64,000 nt of DNA from Brevibacterium sp. S111 (GTDB lineage: Bacteria > Actinomycetota > Actinomycetes > Actinomycetales > Brevibacteriaceae), in assembly GCF_004745075.1 (NCBI RefSeq), contig NZ_RHFH01000003.1, forward strand, positions 124,001 through 188,000. The letters are read 5' to 3'. Under the pieces are notes generated by a model that saw only the letters and a program-made list of their open reading frames with translations, ran no database searches and had not been told where the DNA came from. This document shows positions 1 through 9,635 of the stretch, one piece after another; positions within the stretch are counted from its first letter, which is position 1; each line of letters starts with the position of its first letter. The position numbers were made by a program, and so were the translations under genes.

Positions 1-734
1 GCGAGAACGCAGCGAACGGCACCCCCTTGGCCGAGTTCACCATCCGCGGCACCGATTTCCAGAACTCCGGGCATGGTCGACTCGGGCGCACCTGGACTGT
101 GCCTGCCCGTCGCTCGCTGACTTGGTCGATCCTCCTCACGCCCCCGGCCGGATTCACCCGCTGGGGCTGGATTGCGCTCATCGCAGGAGAGGCCGTGCGC
201 TCTGCCGTCGCCGAGGTGGGGGTGCCCGCCGTCATCAAATGGCCCAATGATGTGCTCACCGCCGAAGGGAAGAAGCTGTGCGGGATCCTCGCCCGCATCG
301 AACCCCTGGCCAGCGGTCCGCAGATCGTGCTGGGGATCGGGCTGAACACGCGATTGGAACCGGCAGACCTGCCGCGTGCCGATGCGAGCTCGATCGCCAT
401 AGAAACCGGCAGACACGGTTCAGAAATTGATCATGAAGCGTTGCTAGTCTCAATTCTGAGCACCTTGATTCCCTGTTTGAGAGAGCTGGCTGAGTATGGC
501 GAGACGGATTTCCGTTCCAGCACTGCGGCGCAGAGAGTACGTGAGCACATGGTGACGCTCGGGACGCGAGTCCGAGTGGAGAAACCCGACGGCTCGGACC
601 TCATCGGCATCGCCACCGGCCTCGACTCCGACGCTGACCTCATCATCGACGACCGCGTGTCCGTCAGCGCCGGCGACGTCCACCACCTGCGTCCCGTCGC
701 ACCGCCGACGGCTCCGACCGAAGGCGAGCGGTGA
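1..734 (+). CDS. birA: Biotin--[acetyl-CoA-carboxylase] ligase, 5'-truncated by the window edge
   Basis: Attaches biotin, through biotinyl-AMP, to the acceptor lysine of carboxylase biotin domains. The reading frame is open from base 3, so the N-terminus lies outside the window; a TTG at 27 is only an internal codon. The biotin/ATP loop reads GHGRLGRTW, where the family usually has GRGRxGRxW; the second residue is His instead of Arg, while the next conserved Arg is kept. The second signature KWPNDVL followed by the KLCGIL segment is intact. The C-terminal SH3-like domain ends in HHLRPV. No N-terminal helix-turn-helix is visible, but a small one could lie upstream. The stop overlaps the cyclase start (GTGA), so the two are probably co-transcribed. 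Confidence 0.93.
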   Translation, partial: ENAANGTPLAEFTIRGTDFQNSGHGRLGRTWTVPARRSLTWSILLTPPAGFTRWGWIALIAGEAVRSAVAEVGVPAVIKWPNDVLTAEGKKLCGILARIEPLASGPQIVLGIGLNTRLEPADLPRADASSIAIETGRHGSEIDHEALLVSILSTLIPCLRELAEYGETDFRSSTAAQRVREHMVTLGTRVRVEKPDGSDLIGIATGLDSDADLIIDDRVSVSAGDVHHLRPVAPPTAPTEGER

Positions 735-2485
735 TGGCGGTCTCCGATTTCACGGCCGGCTTCGACATCGTCGACCCCGAAAAGCTCGGCACCGCAGAAG
801 TCGGGGCCGCCGACAGCCGGGACGAAGTCTCACAGTCGCAGAACACCGGAGGGCAGGCGGAGGACCGCGCAGCGAGCCCTTCCGACATGGAAGCTGATGT
901 CGACGAGGCGGCAGCGGGCGCGAGCGACTCGACCAGTGCAGAGCCCCGTGCCGCCGAGTCCGGAGAGTCCGACCCCGATGTGCCGGTGGACGAAGCCCCT
1001 GCGTCGTCGACCGAGAGTGGGAACCGATCCGGCACCCGCGCCGAGGCCGATTCCGCCACCGATTCCGCCAGCGATTCCGCCAGCGAGGCGGGAGCCCCGT
1101 TCGAACCGAACTCGATTCCCGTCATCACCGAAGACCGACCGCCGACTCACTCGGCCGACGACTCGGGGCCGCAGGGCAGTGCAGCAGCCGCCTCGGTGCC
1201 GGGGATCGAATACGGCGATGACGATCTGGTCCGCGGAATCGAGACCACCGACGCAAGCGACTCCGCAGGCCGGGGCGCAGGCGAGACGAACACGCGGGCC
1301 GACGACGAGGAGGACTTCTTCAGCGGACTGCGGGAGGACCCGCGGACCTCGGCGATGCCGACCGTCGAGGACGACGACGGGAGCGCATCGGTCAACGTCG
1401 ATGCCGACGCTCCGGACTTCGATGACACGATCTATGAGACGCGGACGGCGGCTGAACGCCTCGAAGAGATCCTGCTCGACGGCAAACGCGTCCTCGACCG
1501 GCGTGAGGCCGCGAAGCTCGGCGGGATCTCGACGGTATCGGCACGCAAGATGTGGCGCGCGCTGGGCATGTCTCAGGCGAACGAATCGGACAAGGCCTAC
1601 ACCGTCAGTGATGCTCATGCGCTGCGGATCTGGGCGAAGCCCGTCGCCGACGGCCTCATCGACCAGACCACTGCGCTGTCGCTGGCGCGTGCGATCGGAC
1701 AGACCACGGACCGTCTCGTCGTCTGGCAGATGGAGACGCTCGTCGAGTTCCTCACCGAGGAGAAGGGACTGACCGATCCGGAAGCCCGACGTGATGCCCT
1801 GCAGGTCGTCGAGGACATGATCGACCCTCTGCAGAAGATGCTCACCTATTCATGGCGACGCAACCTCGCCGATGTCATGGGGCGACTCAACGTCAACGTC
1901 TCCGACGGGCTGGCCATGGACAACCGTCAGGGCTGGTACGACTCATCGATGCCCTTGGCCAGGGCCGTCGGATTCATCGACCTCGTCTCCTTCACCCGTC
2001 TCTCGCAGAAGATGGAACCGCGGCAGCTGGCGAACATGGTCCAGGAGTTCCAGGGCATGGCCTACAACATCGTCGCCACCGGCGGCGGCCGCGTCATCAA
2101 GACCGTCGGGGATGAGGTGTTCTTCGCCGCCTCGACGCCGCTGGCCGGAGCCGAGATCGCGATGACGCTCATGGAACGGGTCACCGCGGCCGAAGACCTG
2201 CCGCAGGCGCGGGTCGGGTTCGTCTGGGGACGTGTGCTCTCCCGCCTCGGCGACATCTTCGGTTCCAGCGTCAACCTCGCGGCACGGCTGACGGCCGTCG
2301 CCGATCCCGGCACGATCTTCACCGACGAAGAGACGGCGCGGGTGCTCTCGGCCTCCGACGACTATGTCTACGAACCGCGTGATTCGATCTCGCTCCACGG
2401 TCTCGGGGAGACCTCGATCGGTGAGATGAAGCGCGGCACCGCGACGCGGATGCGCCTCGATCTCGACGACGAGGGAGAGGGCTGA
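731..2485 (+). CDS. Class III adenylate cyclase with acidic N-terminal tail and Rv1264-like regulatory region
   Basis: Predicted to make cAMP from ATP as a cytosolic homodimer. Residues 1-235 are a low-complexity acidic Ser/Asp/Glu/Ala segment. Residues about 238-395 form a helical region resembling the autoinhibitory pH-sensing half of mycobacterial Rv1264. The catalytic domain spans about 408-575. All canonical residues are present: metal-binding D417 (GFIDLVSF) and D461 (KTVGDE), adenine-selecting K457 and D508 (GDIFGS), and transition-state N515 and R519 (VNLAAR). The spacing matches Rv1264 exactly, so an active ATP cyclase is likely. GTG at 731 overlaps the birA stop; ATG at 734 is an equally possible start. 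No membrane segment is seen. It converges on the topoisomerase gene with a 23-base gap. Confidence 0.9.
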   Translation: MMAVSDFTAGFDIVDPEKLGTAEVGAADSRDEVSQSQNTGGQAEDRAASPSDMEADVDEAAAGASDSTSAEPRAAESGESDPDVPVDEAPASSTESGNRSGTRAEADSATDSASDSASEAGAPFEPNSIPVITEDRPPTHSADDSGPQGSAAAASVPGIEYGDDDLVRGIETTDASDSAGRGAGETNTRADDEEDFFSGLREDPRTSAMPTVEDDDGSASVNVDADAPDFDDTIYETRTAAERLEEILLDGKRVLDRREAAKLGGISTVSARKMWRALGMSQANESDKAYTVSDAHALRIWAKPVADGLIDQTTALSLARAIGQTTDRLVVWQMETLVEFLTEEKGLTDPEARRDALQVVEDMIDPLQKMLTYSWRRNLADVMGRLNVNVSDGLAMDNRQGWYDSSMPLARAVGFIDLVSFTRLSQKMEPRQLANMVQEFQGMAYNIVATGGGRVIKTVGDEVFFAASTPLAGAEIAMTLMERVTAAEDLPQARVGFVWGRVLSRLGDIFGSSVNLAARLTAVADPGTIFTDEETARVLSASDDYVYEPRDSISLHGLGETSIGEMKRGTATRMRLDLDDEGEG

Positions 2486-2508
2486 GCGCCCCGAGATGTT
2501 CGACGGAC

Positions 2509-5301
2509 TCAGAACAGTGCTGAGCCGTCATCGTCCTCATCGTCGTGGGAGACGATGACGGCGTCCTCGTCATCGAACTTCGCCCGGGCGATCTCGTCCT
2601 TCGCATCATCGAGATCGAGTTCGAGCCCATCGAAACTCGTCGCCAATCCCTGCTGACCACGCTGTCCCCTGCCCGCAGGCTTCTTGCCCCCGGACTTCTT
2701 GCCTGCGGGCTTCGCCTTCCCGGCGCGCGGGGCAGAACCGGAACTCGCCTCGGCGGTCGATTCTGCAGTATCGGTCGTCGCCTGGCCACCGGTCTCGGCG
2801 TCCTCCGCCGCGTCTGCTGCGGAATGGTCGATGCTCTCGGCCCCACCGAGGCGGGGCAGAGTGCCGATGACGTCGATCTTCGACTCCAACGGGGATCCCG
2901 TGCCGTCACGCCGCGACAGTTCCGCGGGCAACGTGCGAGCACCGCCGGCCGAGGCTGCGGCCTGCGGCGAATCCCCGACCCATGCCAGAGACAGCTCGGT
3001 CTCTCCCTTGAGGAACTTGTGCGCCCGCACACCCGAGGTGGCCCGGCCCTTCGTCGGGAACTCGGAGAACTCACTGACCTTGATCGATGAGGACGGGGCG
3101 CCGTAGAAGTTCTCCCCGCTGGCGATGGTGACGACGGCGAAGCTGCCGAGTTCGGCGTCCGCAGCTCCGTCTTCATCGGTCTTCGCGGCCTTCGGCGTCA
3201 TCCCGAAGAACACCACCCGGGCGTCGGCTGCGACCTTGATCCCGGCCACGCCCGAAGCATTCCATCCCTGCGCCCGCAGCCCGGAGGCGTCGAAGGCGAG
3301 CAGCTGAGCATTCGAGGTCACGAACACGGCCAGAGAATCATCGATGTCCTCCGGCTGGGCGACGCCGACGACGGTGTCCTTGCCTTTGAGAGTGATCGTC
3401 TCCCACTCGTTCTTGTTCGGTCGTCCGGCCACCGACACGCGCTTGACCACGCCCTGGGCGGTGCCGACGACGAACTCGCGATCGAGGTCGATGAGCCCGA
3501 GGATCTTCTCGTTCTTCTCCAGGGCCGCATACTCGGCGATCTTCACACCACCGGCGACATTCGGTCGCGCGGCGGCCGGAGGCAGTGCCGGAAGGTCGAC
3601 GACATCGACCATATGCAGGCGTCCGGCCGTGGTCACCGCACCGACTTTGCCCTGGGTTGTGGTCACGATCTCCGAGGTCAGCGCATCATGGCTCGAGCGT
3701 CGGCCCTCCCGCGCCAGGGGTGCGGCATCCGAGGTGCGCGCGATGCGTCCGGAAGTCGACAGCAGCACCCGGCAGGGGGAATCGGCGATCTTGAGGTTCG
3801 TCGGCGCCTTCCTGCCCTTGGCGGTGAGCTCCTTCATCGACCCCTCGATGAGGACGGTCCGCCGCGGCGTCCCGATGATCTCAGCGGTCGCTTCGAGCTC
3901 GGTGGCGACGAGTTCGCGCAGCTTGGCCTCATCGGCCAGCAGCGACTCGAGGTAGTCGATGCGCTTCTTCAGCTCGTCCCGCTCGGCTTCGAGCTCGAGG
4001 CGGGAGAACTTCGTGAGCCGGCGCAGCTGCAGGTCGAGGATGTAGGTCGCCTGCAGCTCGGAGAGCTCGAAGACGTCCATGAGCCGGGTGCGTGCCGTGG
4101 CCGCATCATCGGAGGAGCGGATGAGTTGGATGACCTCGTCGATGTCGAGGATCGCGATGAGCAGACCCTCAACGAGGTGGAGCCGGTCCTTGGCCTTGCG
4201 CAGCTGGAAGACCGTGCGCCGACGGACGACGTCGATGCGGTGGCTGAGGTAGACCGTGAGCAGCTGCCGCAGCCCCAGCGTCGAGGGCTGGCCTTCGACG
4301 AGGCAGACGTTGTTGATGCCGAAGGACTCCTCGAGCGGAGTCTGCCGGTAGAGCTCGGCCAGCACCGCCTCGGGGTTGAAGCCGTTCTTGATCCCGATGA
4401 CCAGACGCATGCCGTTCTTGCGATCGGAATAGTCGTCGATCGAAGCGATTCCCGTCAGCTTCTTCGCACCGACGGCATCCTTGACCTTCGAGACCACCTT
4501 CTCCGGGCCGACGAGGTAGGGCAGTTCGGTGACGACGATGCCCTTGCGGCGGGCGCTGATGTTCTCGATCGAGACGGTGGCGCGGGTCCGGAAGGTGCCG
4601 CGTCCCGTCTCGTAGGCCTCACGCACACCGTCGAGGCCGATGATCCGACCTCCGGTGGGCAGGTCGGGTCCGGGGATGAAGCGCATGAGCTCGGCCAGAC
4701 CGGCCTCTGGGTTGCGGATGAGGTGCGCACAGGCGGCGATGACCTCTCCGGGGTTGTGCGGGGCCATGTTCGTGGCCATGCCCACGGCGATGCCCGAAGC
4801 CCCGTTGATGAGCAGGTTCGGGAAGGCGCTCGGCAGCACTTCGGGCTGGGTGAGCGTGTTGTCGTAGTTCGGAACGAAGTCGACGACGTCCTCGTCGAGA
4901 CCGGCGATCATCTGCATCGACGCTGTGGTCAGGCGGGCCTCGGTGTAGCGGGGTGCGGCGGGACCGTCGTCGAGGGAGCCGAAGTTGCCGTGCCCGTCGA
5001 CCAGCGGCACCCGCATGATGAAGCTCTGGCTCAGACGCACCAGTGCGTCATAGATCGCCGAATCGCCGTGGGGGTGGAGCTTGCCCATGACATCGCCGAC
5101 GATGCGGGAGGACTTCACATGACCGCGCTCCGGGCGCAGCCCCATATCGCCCATCTGGTAGACGATGCGACGCTGCACGGGTTTGAGGCCGTCACGAGCA
5201 TCAGGCAGTGCGCGTGAGTAGATGACCGAATACGCATACTCGAGGTACGAGCTCTCCATCTCTGAGGAGACGTCGACATCGATGACTCTGCCTTCGGGCA
5301 T
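2509..5301 (-). CDS. parC: DNA topoisomerase IV subunit A (GyrA/ParC family)
   Basis: Type IIA topoisomerase breakage-reunion subunit, 930 residues. The start is set by AAAGGAG upstream of ATG 5301 ([10 protein letters not shown]); the longer frame to 5319 has no better site. Catalytic Tyr119 lies in [10 protein letters not shown]. The quinolone-determining segment [10 protein letters not shown] keeps Ser81 and Asp85, the residues usually associated with drug sensitivity. The GyrA-box (QRRGGKG type) expected of true gyrase A is not visible in the C-terminal beta-pinwheel, which favours the decatenating topo IV role over GyrA. The tail is unusual: a Lys/Gly/Pro-rich basic stretch (about 845-880) followed by a highly acidic end. 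No partner B subunit lies in the window. Confidence 0.88.
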   Translation of the reverse strand: MPEGRVIDVDVSSEMESSYLEYAYSVIYSRALPDARDGLKPVQRRIVYQMGDMGLRPERGHVKSSRIVGDVMGKLHPHGDSAIYDALVRLSQSFIMRVPLVDGHGNFGSLDDGPAAPRYTEARLTTASMQMIAGLDEDVVDFVPNYDNTLTQPEVLPSAFPNLLINGASGIAVGMATNMAPHNPGEVIAACAHLIRNPEAGLAELMRFIPGPDLPTGGRIIGLDGVREAYETGRGTFRTRATVSIENISARRKGIVVTELPYLVGPEKVVSKVKDAVGAKKLTGIASIDDYSDRKNGMRLVIGIKNGFNPEAVLAELYRQTPLEESFGINNVCLVEGQPSTLGLRQLLTVYLSHRIDVVRRRTVFQLRKAKDRLHLVEGLLIAILDIDEVIQLIRSSDDAATARTRLMDVFELSELQATYILDLQLRRLTKFSRLELEAERDELKKRIDYLESLLADEAKLRELVATELEATAEIIGTPRRTVLIEGSMKELTAKGRKAPTNLKIADSPCRVLLSTSGRIARTSDAAPLAREGRRSSHDALTSEIVTTTQGKVGAVTTAGRLHMVDVVDLPALPPAAARPNVAGGVKIAEYAALEKNEKILGLIDLDREFVVGTAQGVVKRVSVAGRPNKNEWETITLKGKDTVVGVAQPEDIDDSLAVFVTSNAQLLAFDASGLRAQGWNASGVAGIKVAADARVVFFGMTPKAAKTDEDGAADAELGSFAVVTIASGENFYGAPSSSIKVSEFSEFPTKGRATSGVRAHKFLKGETELSLAWVGDSPQAAASAGGARTLPAELSRRDGTGSPLESKIDVIGTLPRLGGAESIDHSAADAAEDAETGGQATTDTAESTAEASSGSAPRAGKAKPAGKKSGGKKPAGRGQRGQQGLATSFDGLELDLDDAKDEIARAKFDDEDAVIVSHDDEDDDGSALF

Positions 5302-5449
5302 GGAACTCCTTTGACACACGAACTGTTCGATTCGGACGCCTGCCCGCTCCGAAGCCGTGCCTCAGCGTGGGCGTGCACCTGTCGATTCTAGCGTTCGATT
5401 TGCGTTCTCCGGTTCAATCGGGAGTTCCCGGAGGTTTCGTGTCGGAAGT

Positions 5450-6004
5450 TCAGGCTTCTTCGCGCGTTGAGCGAAGCCAGACGAAGAAGTCCTTGAGGTA
5501 GGCCTCGACGTGGGAGCGTTCAGCGGTTCCGGCAACGAGTTCGCTGAGCATCATGCCCGCGACCGAGCTGTTGACCCGCCGCGCGTATTCGGCGTCGATT
5601 CCCGCGAAGCGCATGATGAAGTCCTGGATCGCGCGGAGGTTCTTCTCCTTGGCGATCACGGCCTCCGGCGGCAGCGCCGGATCGAGGCTGAGCATCATCA
5701 TCGTGTAGAAGCGGTTGCGGTCGGTGGTCAGCCAGTTCATGCAGAAATCGATGGCGACCTCGATCGGATCGGCGTCCGGAGAGCGCATCAGCTCGGGAAT
5801 GCGTTCGAGCTGCTGGGAGTTCAGTTCCCCGATGCGTTCCATGATTCCGGTGATCAGGGCGTCCCGGGTGCGGTAGACATTCGAGGTCGATCCGACCGGC
5901 AGCTCTGCCAATGCGTCGACTGCTCGGTGGGTGAGTCCGCGGACACCTTGTTCGGCGACTACGGCGATCGCGGAGTCGGTGACGACGTCTCTGCGCGAAA
6001 TCAT
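5450..6004 (-). CDS. TetR/AcrR-family transcriptional regulator
   Basis: One-component DNA-binding regulator of about 184 residues. The N-terminal helix-turn-helix is visible in the first 50 residues (AIAVVAEQGVRGLTHRAVD then VYRTRDALI). The rest is a helical ligand/dimerisation domain with no recognisable ligand signature. I chose ATG 6004 (MISRRDVV) because the fold begins there and a GCGAGG sequence precedes it; an upstream GTG at 6082 would add 26 residues of unlikely composition. An 8-bp inverted repeat at 6117-6140 upstream is a candidate autoregulatory operator. The target genes are unknown; the GNAT/acyl-CoA-synthetase gene lies upstream on the same strand. Confidence 0.85.
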   Translation of the reverse strand: MISRRDVVTDSAIAVVAEQGVRGLTHRAVDALAELPVGSTSNVYRTRDALITGIMERIGELNSQQLERIPELMRSPDADPIEVAIDFCMNWLTTDRNRFYTMMMLSLDPALPPEAVIAKEKNLRAIQDFIMRFAGIDAEYARRVNSSVAGMMLSELVAGTAERSHVEAYLKDFFVWLRSTREEA

Positions 6005-6116
6005 GACTGTGAGGCCTCGCTCTCGTGGGACATCCGCAGGTCGCCGGTGCCGTGGACGGTGAATGGTCAGGATGCTGACCACAGATGGTGGCCGCCGGAG
6101 CGGCCACTCATGGAAA

Positions 6117-6140
6117 ACACGAATTCATAACTATTCGTGT
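6117..6140. promoter_or_regulatory. Candidate TetR operator, 8-bp inverted repeat
   Basis: The arms ACACGAAT and ATTCGTGT are perfect complements separated by 8 bases (TCATAACT). The repeat sits in the AT-richer 270-bp gap between the TetR gene start (6004) and the end of the acetyltransferase gene (6277). Size and symmetry fit a TetR-type operator and its position fits autoregulation. This is inference; no other gene-like feature was found in the gap. Confidence 0.45.
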
Positions 6141-6276
6141 CGAATGGATACAGACACTACCCGTCAAGTCTGCGAATTGGTATAGGACTCGCCAATCTGA
6201 GAGTCGGTTCCCAAAATTCGGAGCCGGTCTCGGGCCGGCGCAGATTCCGCGTTCAGTTTTCGCCGCCGTTTCGGGC

Positions 6277-8949
6277 TCAGCTGAGGAGCCGTCGAGTCCC
6301 GTCGATGCGGGTGGGATCCGGCAGCAGATCGACGTGGGCGCTGAGCACGTGGGACTCGGTTTCCGTGGCGACCACGGGGTGGATGACGAGCTCGAGGATC
6401 TGCGGGTGATTCTCCACCAGCACCGAGAGCCTCTCGATCACCGTGCGCAGAGGTTCGATGTTCATCGGCGGCAGGCCCCGGTAGCCGAACAGGCGTGGGG
6501 AGGACTTGATCGAGCGGATCATGTCCTCGGCCTCTTTGTCCGTGATCGGGGCGACCCGGTGCTCGACGTCTCCGAGGAGCTCCGTGGAGTCGCCGGCCAG
6601 AGAGAAGGCCAGCAACGGACCGAGCAGCGGGTCCTCTCCGGCTCGGATCACGCAGGGCACACCGTGTGGGGCCATCGCCTGCACGTCGACGAGCGGTTCG
6701 TCCTCATCGGTGAGCTGACGGATGGTGTCCTGGACGGCGGCGAAATCCTCGGCGAGCTCTTCCGGAGAGTCGATGTTCAACCGCACACCGCCGAGCTCCA
6801 TCCGGTGCCGCAGCATCTTCGTCACCGCCTTGAGGGCAACGGGATAGCCGATGGTCTCCGCCGCGGCGAGCCCCTCTTCGACCGAGGACGCCGCAATATA
6901 GGGCAGCACCTCGATGCCGTAGGCGTTGAGCAGGGCGCGGGTGTCATCGCGTTCGAGCCGTACCGGAGCGCCCGGCTTGGCGCCGTCGAGCGCCGAGTCG
7001 ATGATCGAACGCACCTTCTTGTCATCGATGTCATCGAGTTCGACGTACGTGCCGTGATCGGCGGCCCGCCAGCGGGCATAGTCCGTCGCCCGGGCCAGCG
7101 CCCACACCGCGTCCTCGGGACCGATGTAGCTGGGCACGGTGTGGGAGACGCGGTTGCCCTCGTCATCGGTGAGGAAAGTGGTGAGTTCGTCGTGGACGCC
7201 CTGGATGCCGAGGAAGCACGCGACCGTGGTCTTGCCCGACCTCGCAGCCGATTCGGACAGCAGCGCGGCGATCTCCGCTTCCTCGGCCCCCGCCGACGGG
7301 GTGAACGTGACGATGACCGAATCGACGTCGTCGCGGTCGTACATCGCATCGAGTTCTGCGCGGAAGGTCTGCGTATCGACCTCCGGGTGCAGGGAGACCG
7401 GGTCCGTGTCGACGCGCAGACCCTCGGATCGGGCCCGTTGCATGATCAGCGTGCCCATCGCCGCGGAGTTGCCGATCACACCGACCCGGCGGCCGGCGGG
7501 CAGCTTCTGCGAGGAGAAGACCTGAGCGAGGTCGAAGAGGCGGTGGACGGTGTCGGCGCGGATCACGCCCGCCTGTTCGAGCACCTGATCGAGCGTGTTC
7601 GGGGCCAGGGAGGAGGTGCGCACGATATGCCCGGGCGGCAGCTCTCGCCCAGTGAGGTCGGACTTGATGACGATGACCGGTTTGACGCGCGAGACCCGGC
7701 GGGCGATGCGCGAGAACTTGCGCGGATTGCCGATCGATTCGAGATAGAGGCCGACGGTCTGCGTGGCCGGGTCCTCCTCCCAGTACTGGAGCAGGTCGTT
7801 GCCCGACAGGTCGGCCCGGTTGCCTGCGGACACGAAGGTGGAGATGCCCAGGCCGCGGTTCTTCGCCGCCGCCAGCAGCGCGGTGCCCAAGGCCCCCGAC
7901 TGGCTGAACAGTCCGAGTGTGCCCGAAGCGGGCAGGAACGGTGCGAGCGAGGCATTGAGGGAGATGTCTTCGGCCTCATTGACCAGGCCGAAGGAGTTCG
8001 GCCCGACCACCCGCATGCCGTAGGCGCGCGAGGTCGCGACCATCCGCCGCTGCAGCTCGGCGCCCTCGGGGCCGGTTTCGGCGAAGCCGGAGGAGATGAC
8101 GAGCACGGCCTTGACCCCGTGCACGGCACAGTCCTTGACCACCTCGGTGACGGAATCGGCCGGAACGGCGATGACGGCGAGGTCGGCCTTGCCGGGCAGA
8201 TTCTCCAGGCTCGGGTAGGCCTGGACTCCGGCGATCTGATCGGCCTCGGGATGGACGACCCAGAGGTCGCCGGCGAATTTTGCGGCCGTGATGTTGCGGA
8301 TGAGCAGATGACCGGTGGAGTTGCGCTTCCGGCTGGCGCCGATGACCACCACCGAGGTGGGGTGGAGGACCGTGCGCACGCTCAGGGCCTCGGCCCTGTG
8401 TTCGCGGGAGGCCTGGACCTCGATCGAACGCGCCGTCGGGTCGATGTCGAAGTTCACGGCCACGACGCCGTCGTCGAAGCCGCGGGAGACCTCGTAGCCG
8501 GCGGCCTGGAAGACCTGAAGCATCGAGCGGTTCTGAGGCAGCACCTCGGCGGTGAACCTCTGGATCCCCGCCTCACGCGCGGCCGCGGCGAGGTGCTCGA
8601 GGAGGATCGAGCCGATGCCGCGTCCCTGGTGGGCGTCGGCGATGTTGAAGGCCACCTCGGCGTCGGTGTCGGAGATCTTGTCGAACCGGCCCACGCCGAT
8701 GATGTCATCGCCGATGAGCATGATCAGAGCGACACGATCGTGATGGTCGACGTTGACGAACCGGTCGAGGTCGCGCTGCGGCAGCCGCGGCAGCGGGGCG
8801 AAGAAGCGCAGATACACGGACTCCGGCGACTGGGCCTCATGCATCCGGGACAGGGCATCGGCATCAGCGGGAGTGATCGGACGCAGATGGGCGGTGCCGC
8901 CGTCGCGGAGGACGACATCGGCTTCCCACCCGGCAGGATAGTTTTCCAT
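6277..8949 (-). CDS. GNAT acetyltransferase fused to acyl-CoA synthetase (NDP-forming)-like protein, Pat-type
   Basis: 890 residues. An N-terminal GNAT domain (about 1-170; acetyl-CoA loop HQGRGIGS) is followed by a CoA-binding Rossmann domain (about 205-335, VVVIGASRKRNSTG), a succinyl-CoA-ligase-like domain, and a C-terminal ATP-grasp domain (about 670-885). Such fusions include bacterial protein lysine acetyltransferases (Pat), which silence acyl-CoA synthetases. In active NDP-forming synthetases a phospho-His lies in an SHTG motif; here the equivalent stretch after the KPVIVIKS strand reads VRTSSLAPN, without the His. That favours a Pat-like sensor/acetyltransferase over acetate-CoA ligase. 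GNAT-first order is common in actinobacteria. The start at ATG 8949 agrees with the GNAT N-terminus. It is divergent from the DUF5998 gene. Confidence 0.85.
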   Translation of the reverse strand: MENYPAGWEADVVLRDGGTAHLRPITPADADALSRMHEAQSPESVYLRFFAPLPRLPQRDLDRFVNVDHHDRVALIMLIGDDIIGVGRFDKISDTDAEVAFNIADAHQGRGIGSILLEHLAAAAREAGIQRFTAEVLPQNRSMLQVFQAAGYEVSRGFDDGVVAVNFDIDPTARSIEVQASREHRAEALSVRTVLHPTSVVVIGASRKRNSTGHLLIRNITAAKFAGDLWVVHPEADQIAGVQAYPSLENLPGKADLAVIAVPADSVTEVVKDCAVHGVKAVLVISSGFAETGPEGAELQRRMVATSRAYGMRVVGPNSFGLVNEAEDISLNASLAPFLPASGTLGLFSQSGALGTALLAAAKNRGLGISTFVSAGNRADLSGNDLLQYWEEDPATQTVGLYLESIGNPRKFSRIARRVSRVKPVIVIKSDLTGRELPPGHIVRTSSLAPNTLDQVLEQAGVIRADTVHRLFDLAQVFSSQKLPAGRRVGVIGNSAAMGTLIMQRARSEGLRVDTDPVSLHPEVDTQTFRAELDAMYDRDDVDSVIVTFTPSAGAEEAEIAALLSESAARSGKTTVACFLGIQGVHDELTTFLTDDEGNRVSHTVPSYIGPEDAVWALARATDYARWRAADHGTYVELDDIDDKKVRSIIDSALDGAKPGAPVRLERDDTRALLNAYGIEVLPYIAASSVEEGLAAAETIGYPVALKAVTKMLRHRMELGGVRLNIDSPEELAEDFAAVQDTIRQLTDEDEPLVDVQAMAPHGVPCVIRAGEDPLLGPLLAFSLAGDSTELLGDVEHRVAPITDKEAEDMIRSIKSSPRLFGYRGLPPMNIEPLRTVIERLSVLVENHPQILELVIHPVVATETESHVLSAHVDLLPDPTRIDGTRRLLS

Positions 8950-9034
8950 GTTCCCAGCATATGCGTCTGCTCACGTTTGTGGCCGACCGTCCTCGGAAGT
9001 GTCGGGGGCGCTGGGAAGTGTCAGGGGAGTGGGG

Positions 9035-9040
9035 CACAAT
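9035..9040 (+). promoter_or_regulatory. Possible -10 box for a near-leaderless DUF5998 transcript
   Basis: CACAAT matches four of six bases of TATAAT and ends 7 bases before ATG 9048. Transcription would begin within a base of the start codon. No Shine-Dalgarno sequence at a usable distance precedes this ATG. Confidence 0.35.
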
Positions 9041-9047
9041 AGTGGGC

Positions 9048-9635
9048 ATGGCATTACCCGAGGTTCTCGTTCACGATCTGCAGTCGGCCGGCTACTATCC
9101 TCAGCTGACCCAAGGCATACTCGCCGACTCCCTCTTCGACGAACCGGTACTGGCCCACTTCGTCCACATCGACACCCATGTCGACATCGAATCCATCCAC
9201 CGTCACGTCACCGCTTTCGTCCTCACCGAGACCCGGCTGCTGCTGGCCCACGTCGATGACGATCCGAACGCCGAACCCGGGTCCAAACCGCGGGCGGTCA
9301 CGAGCAGCGAGGACATCGACCTCGACCGGCTCGGCACCGTGATGGTCGGCCGCACCTTCGCCGATCCGGCCGCCTACAAACCCGGCGACAAACCCGTCGA
9401 GGTCTCCCTCACCCTGTCCTGGGGAGCGTCGAAGCGGATCGAAGCCTTCCCCGAGACGTGCGGGGATCCCGACTGCATGGGCGACCACGGCTACGGCGGA
9501 TCGATGTTCGCCGAGGATGTCATGCTCCGAGTCTCCGCCCAAGCCGAAGGCCAGGCCGCCGTCGACCGGATCACCGAATTCGCCGGCAAGCTGCGCGCCG
9601 CGGTCTTCCACGCCCGGCTGCGGTCACGCCGCTGA
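9048..9635 (+). CDS. DUF5998 family protein
   Basis: 195-residue cytosolic protein beginning MALPEVLVHDLQSAGYYP, recognised as the actinobacterial DUF5998 family. Its biochemical role is unknown. A CGDPDCMGDHGYGG segment near residue 145 carries two Cys and one His. No signal peptide or membrane span is present. ATG 9048 is chosen because family similarity starts there; the frame extends upstream to 8961 without a ribosome site. The stop overlaps the start of the pyrophosphatase-like gene (TGATG), implying translational coupling and a possible joint function. Confidence 0.83.
   Translation: MALPEVLVHDLQSAGYYPQLTQGILADSLFDEPVLAHFVHIDTHVDIESIHRHVTAFVLTETRLLLAHVDDDPNAEPGSKPRAVTSSEDIDLDRLGTVMVGRTFADPAAYKPGDKPVEVSLTLSWGASKRIEAFPETCGDPDCMGDHGYGGSMFAEDVMLRVSAQAEGQAAVDRITEFAGKLRAAVFHARLRSRR

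Noticed and set aside
6085..9042. 985-residue open frame antisense to the Pat-like gene
   Set aside because: Its composition (Arg, Asp, His, Gly rich) is typical of antisense frames in GC-rich genes, and the opposite strand holds a clear GNAT/acyl-CoA synthetase fusion.
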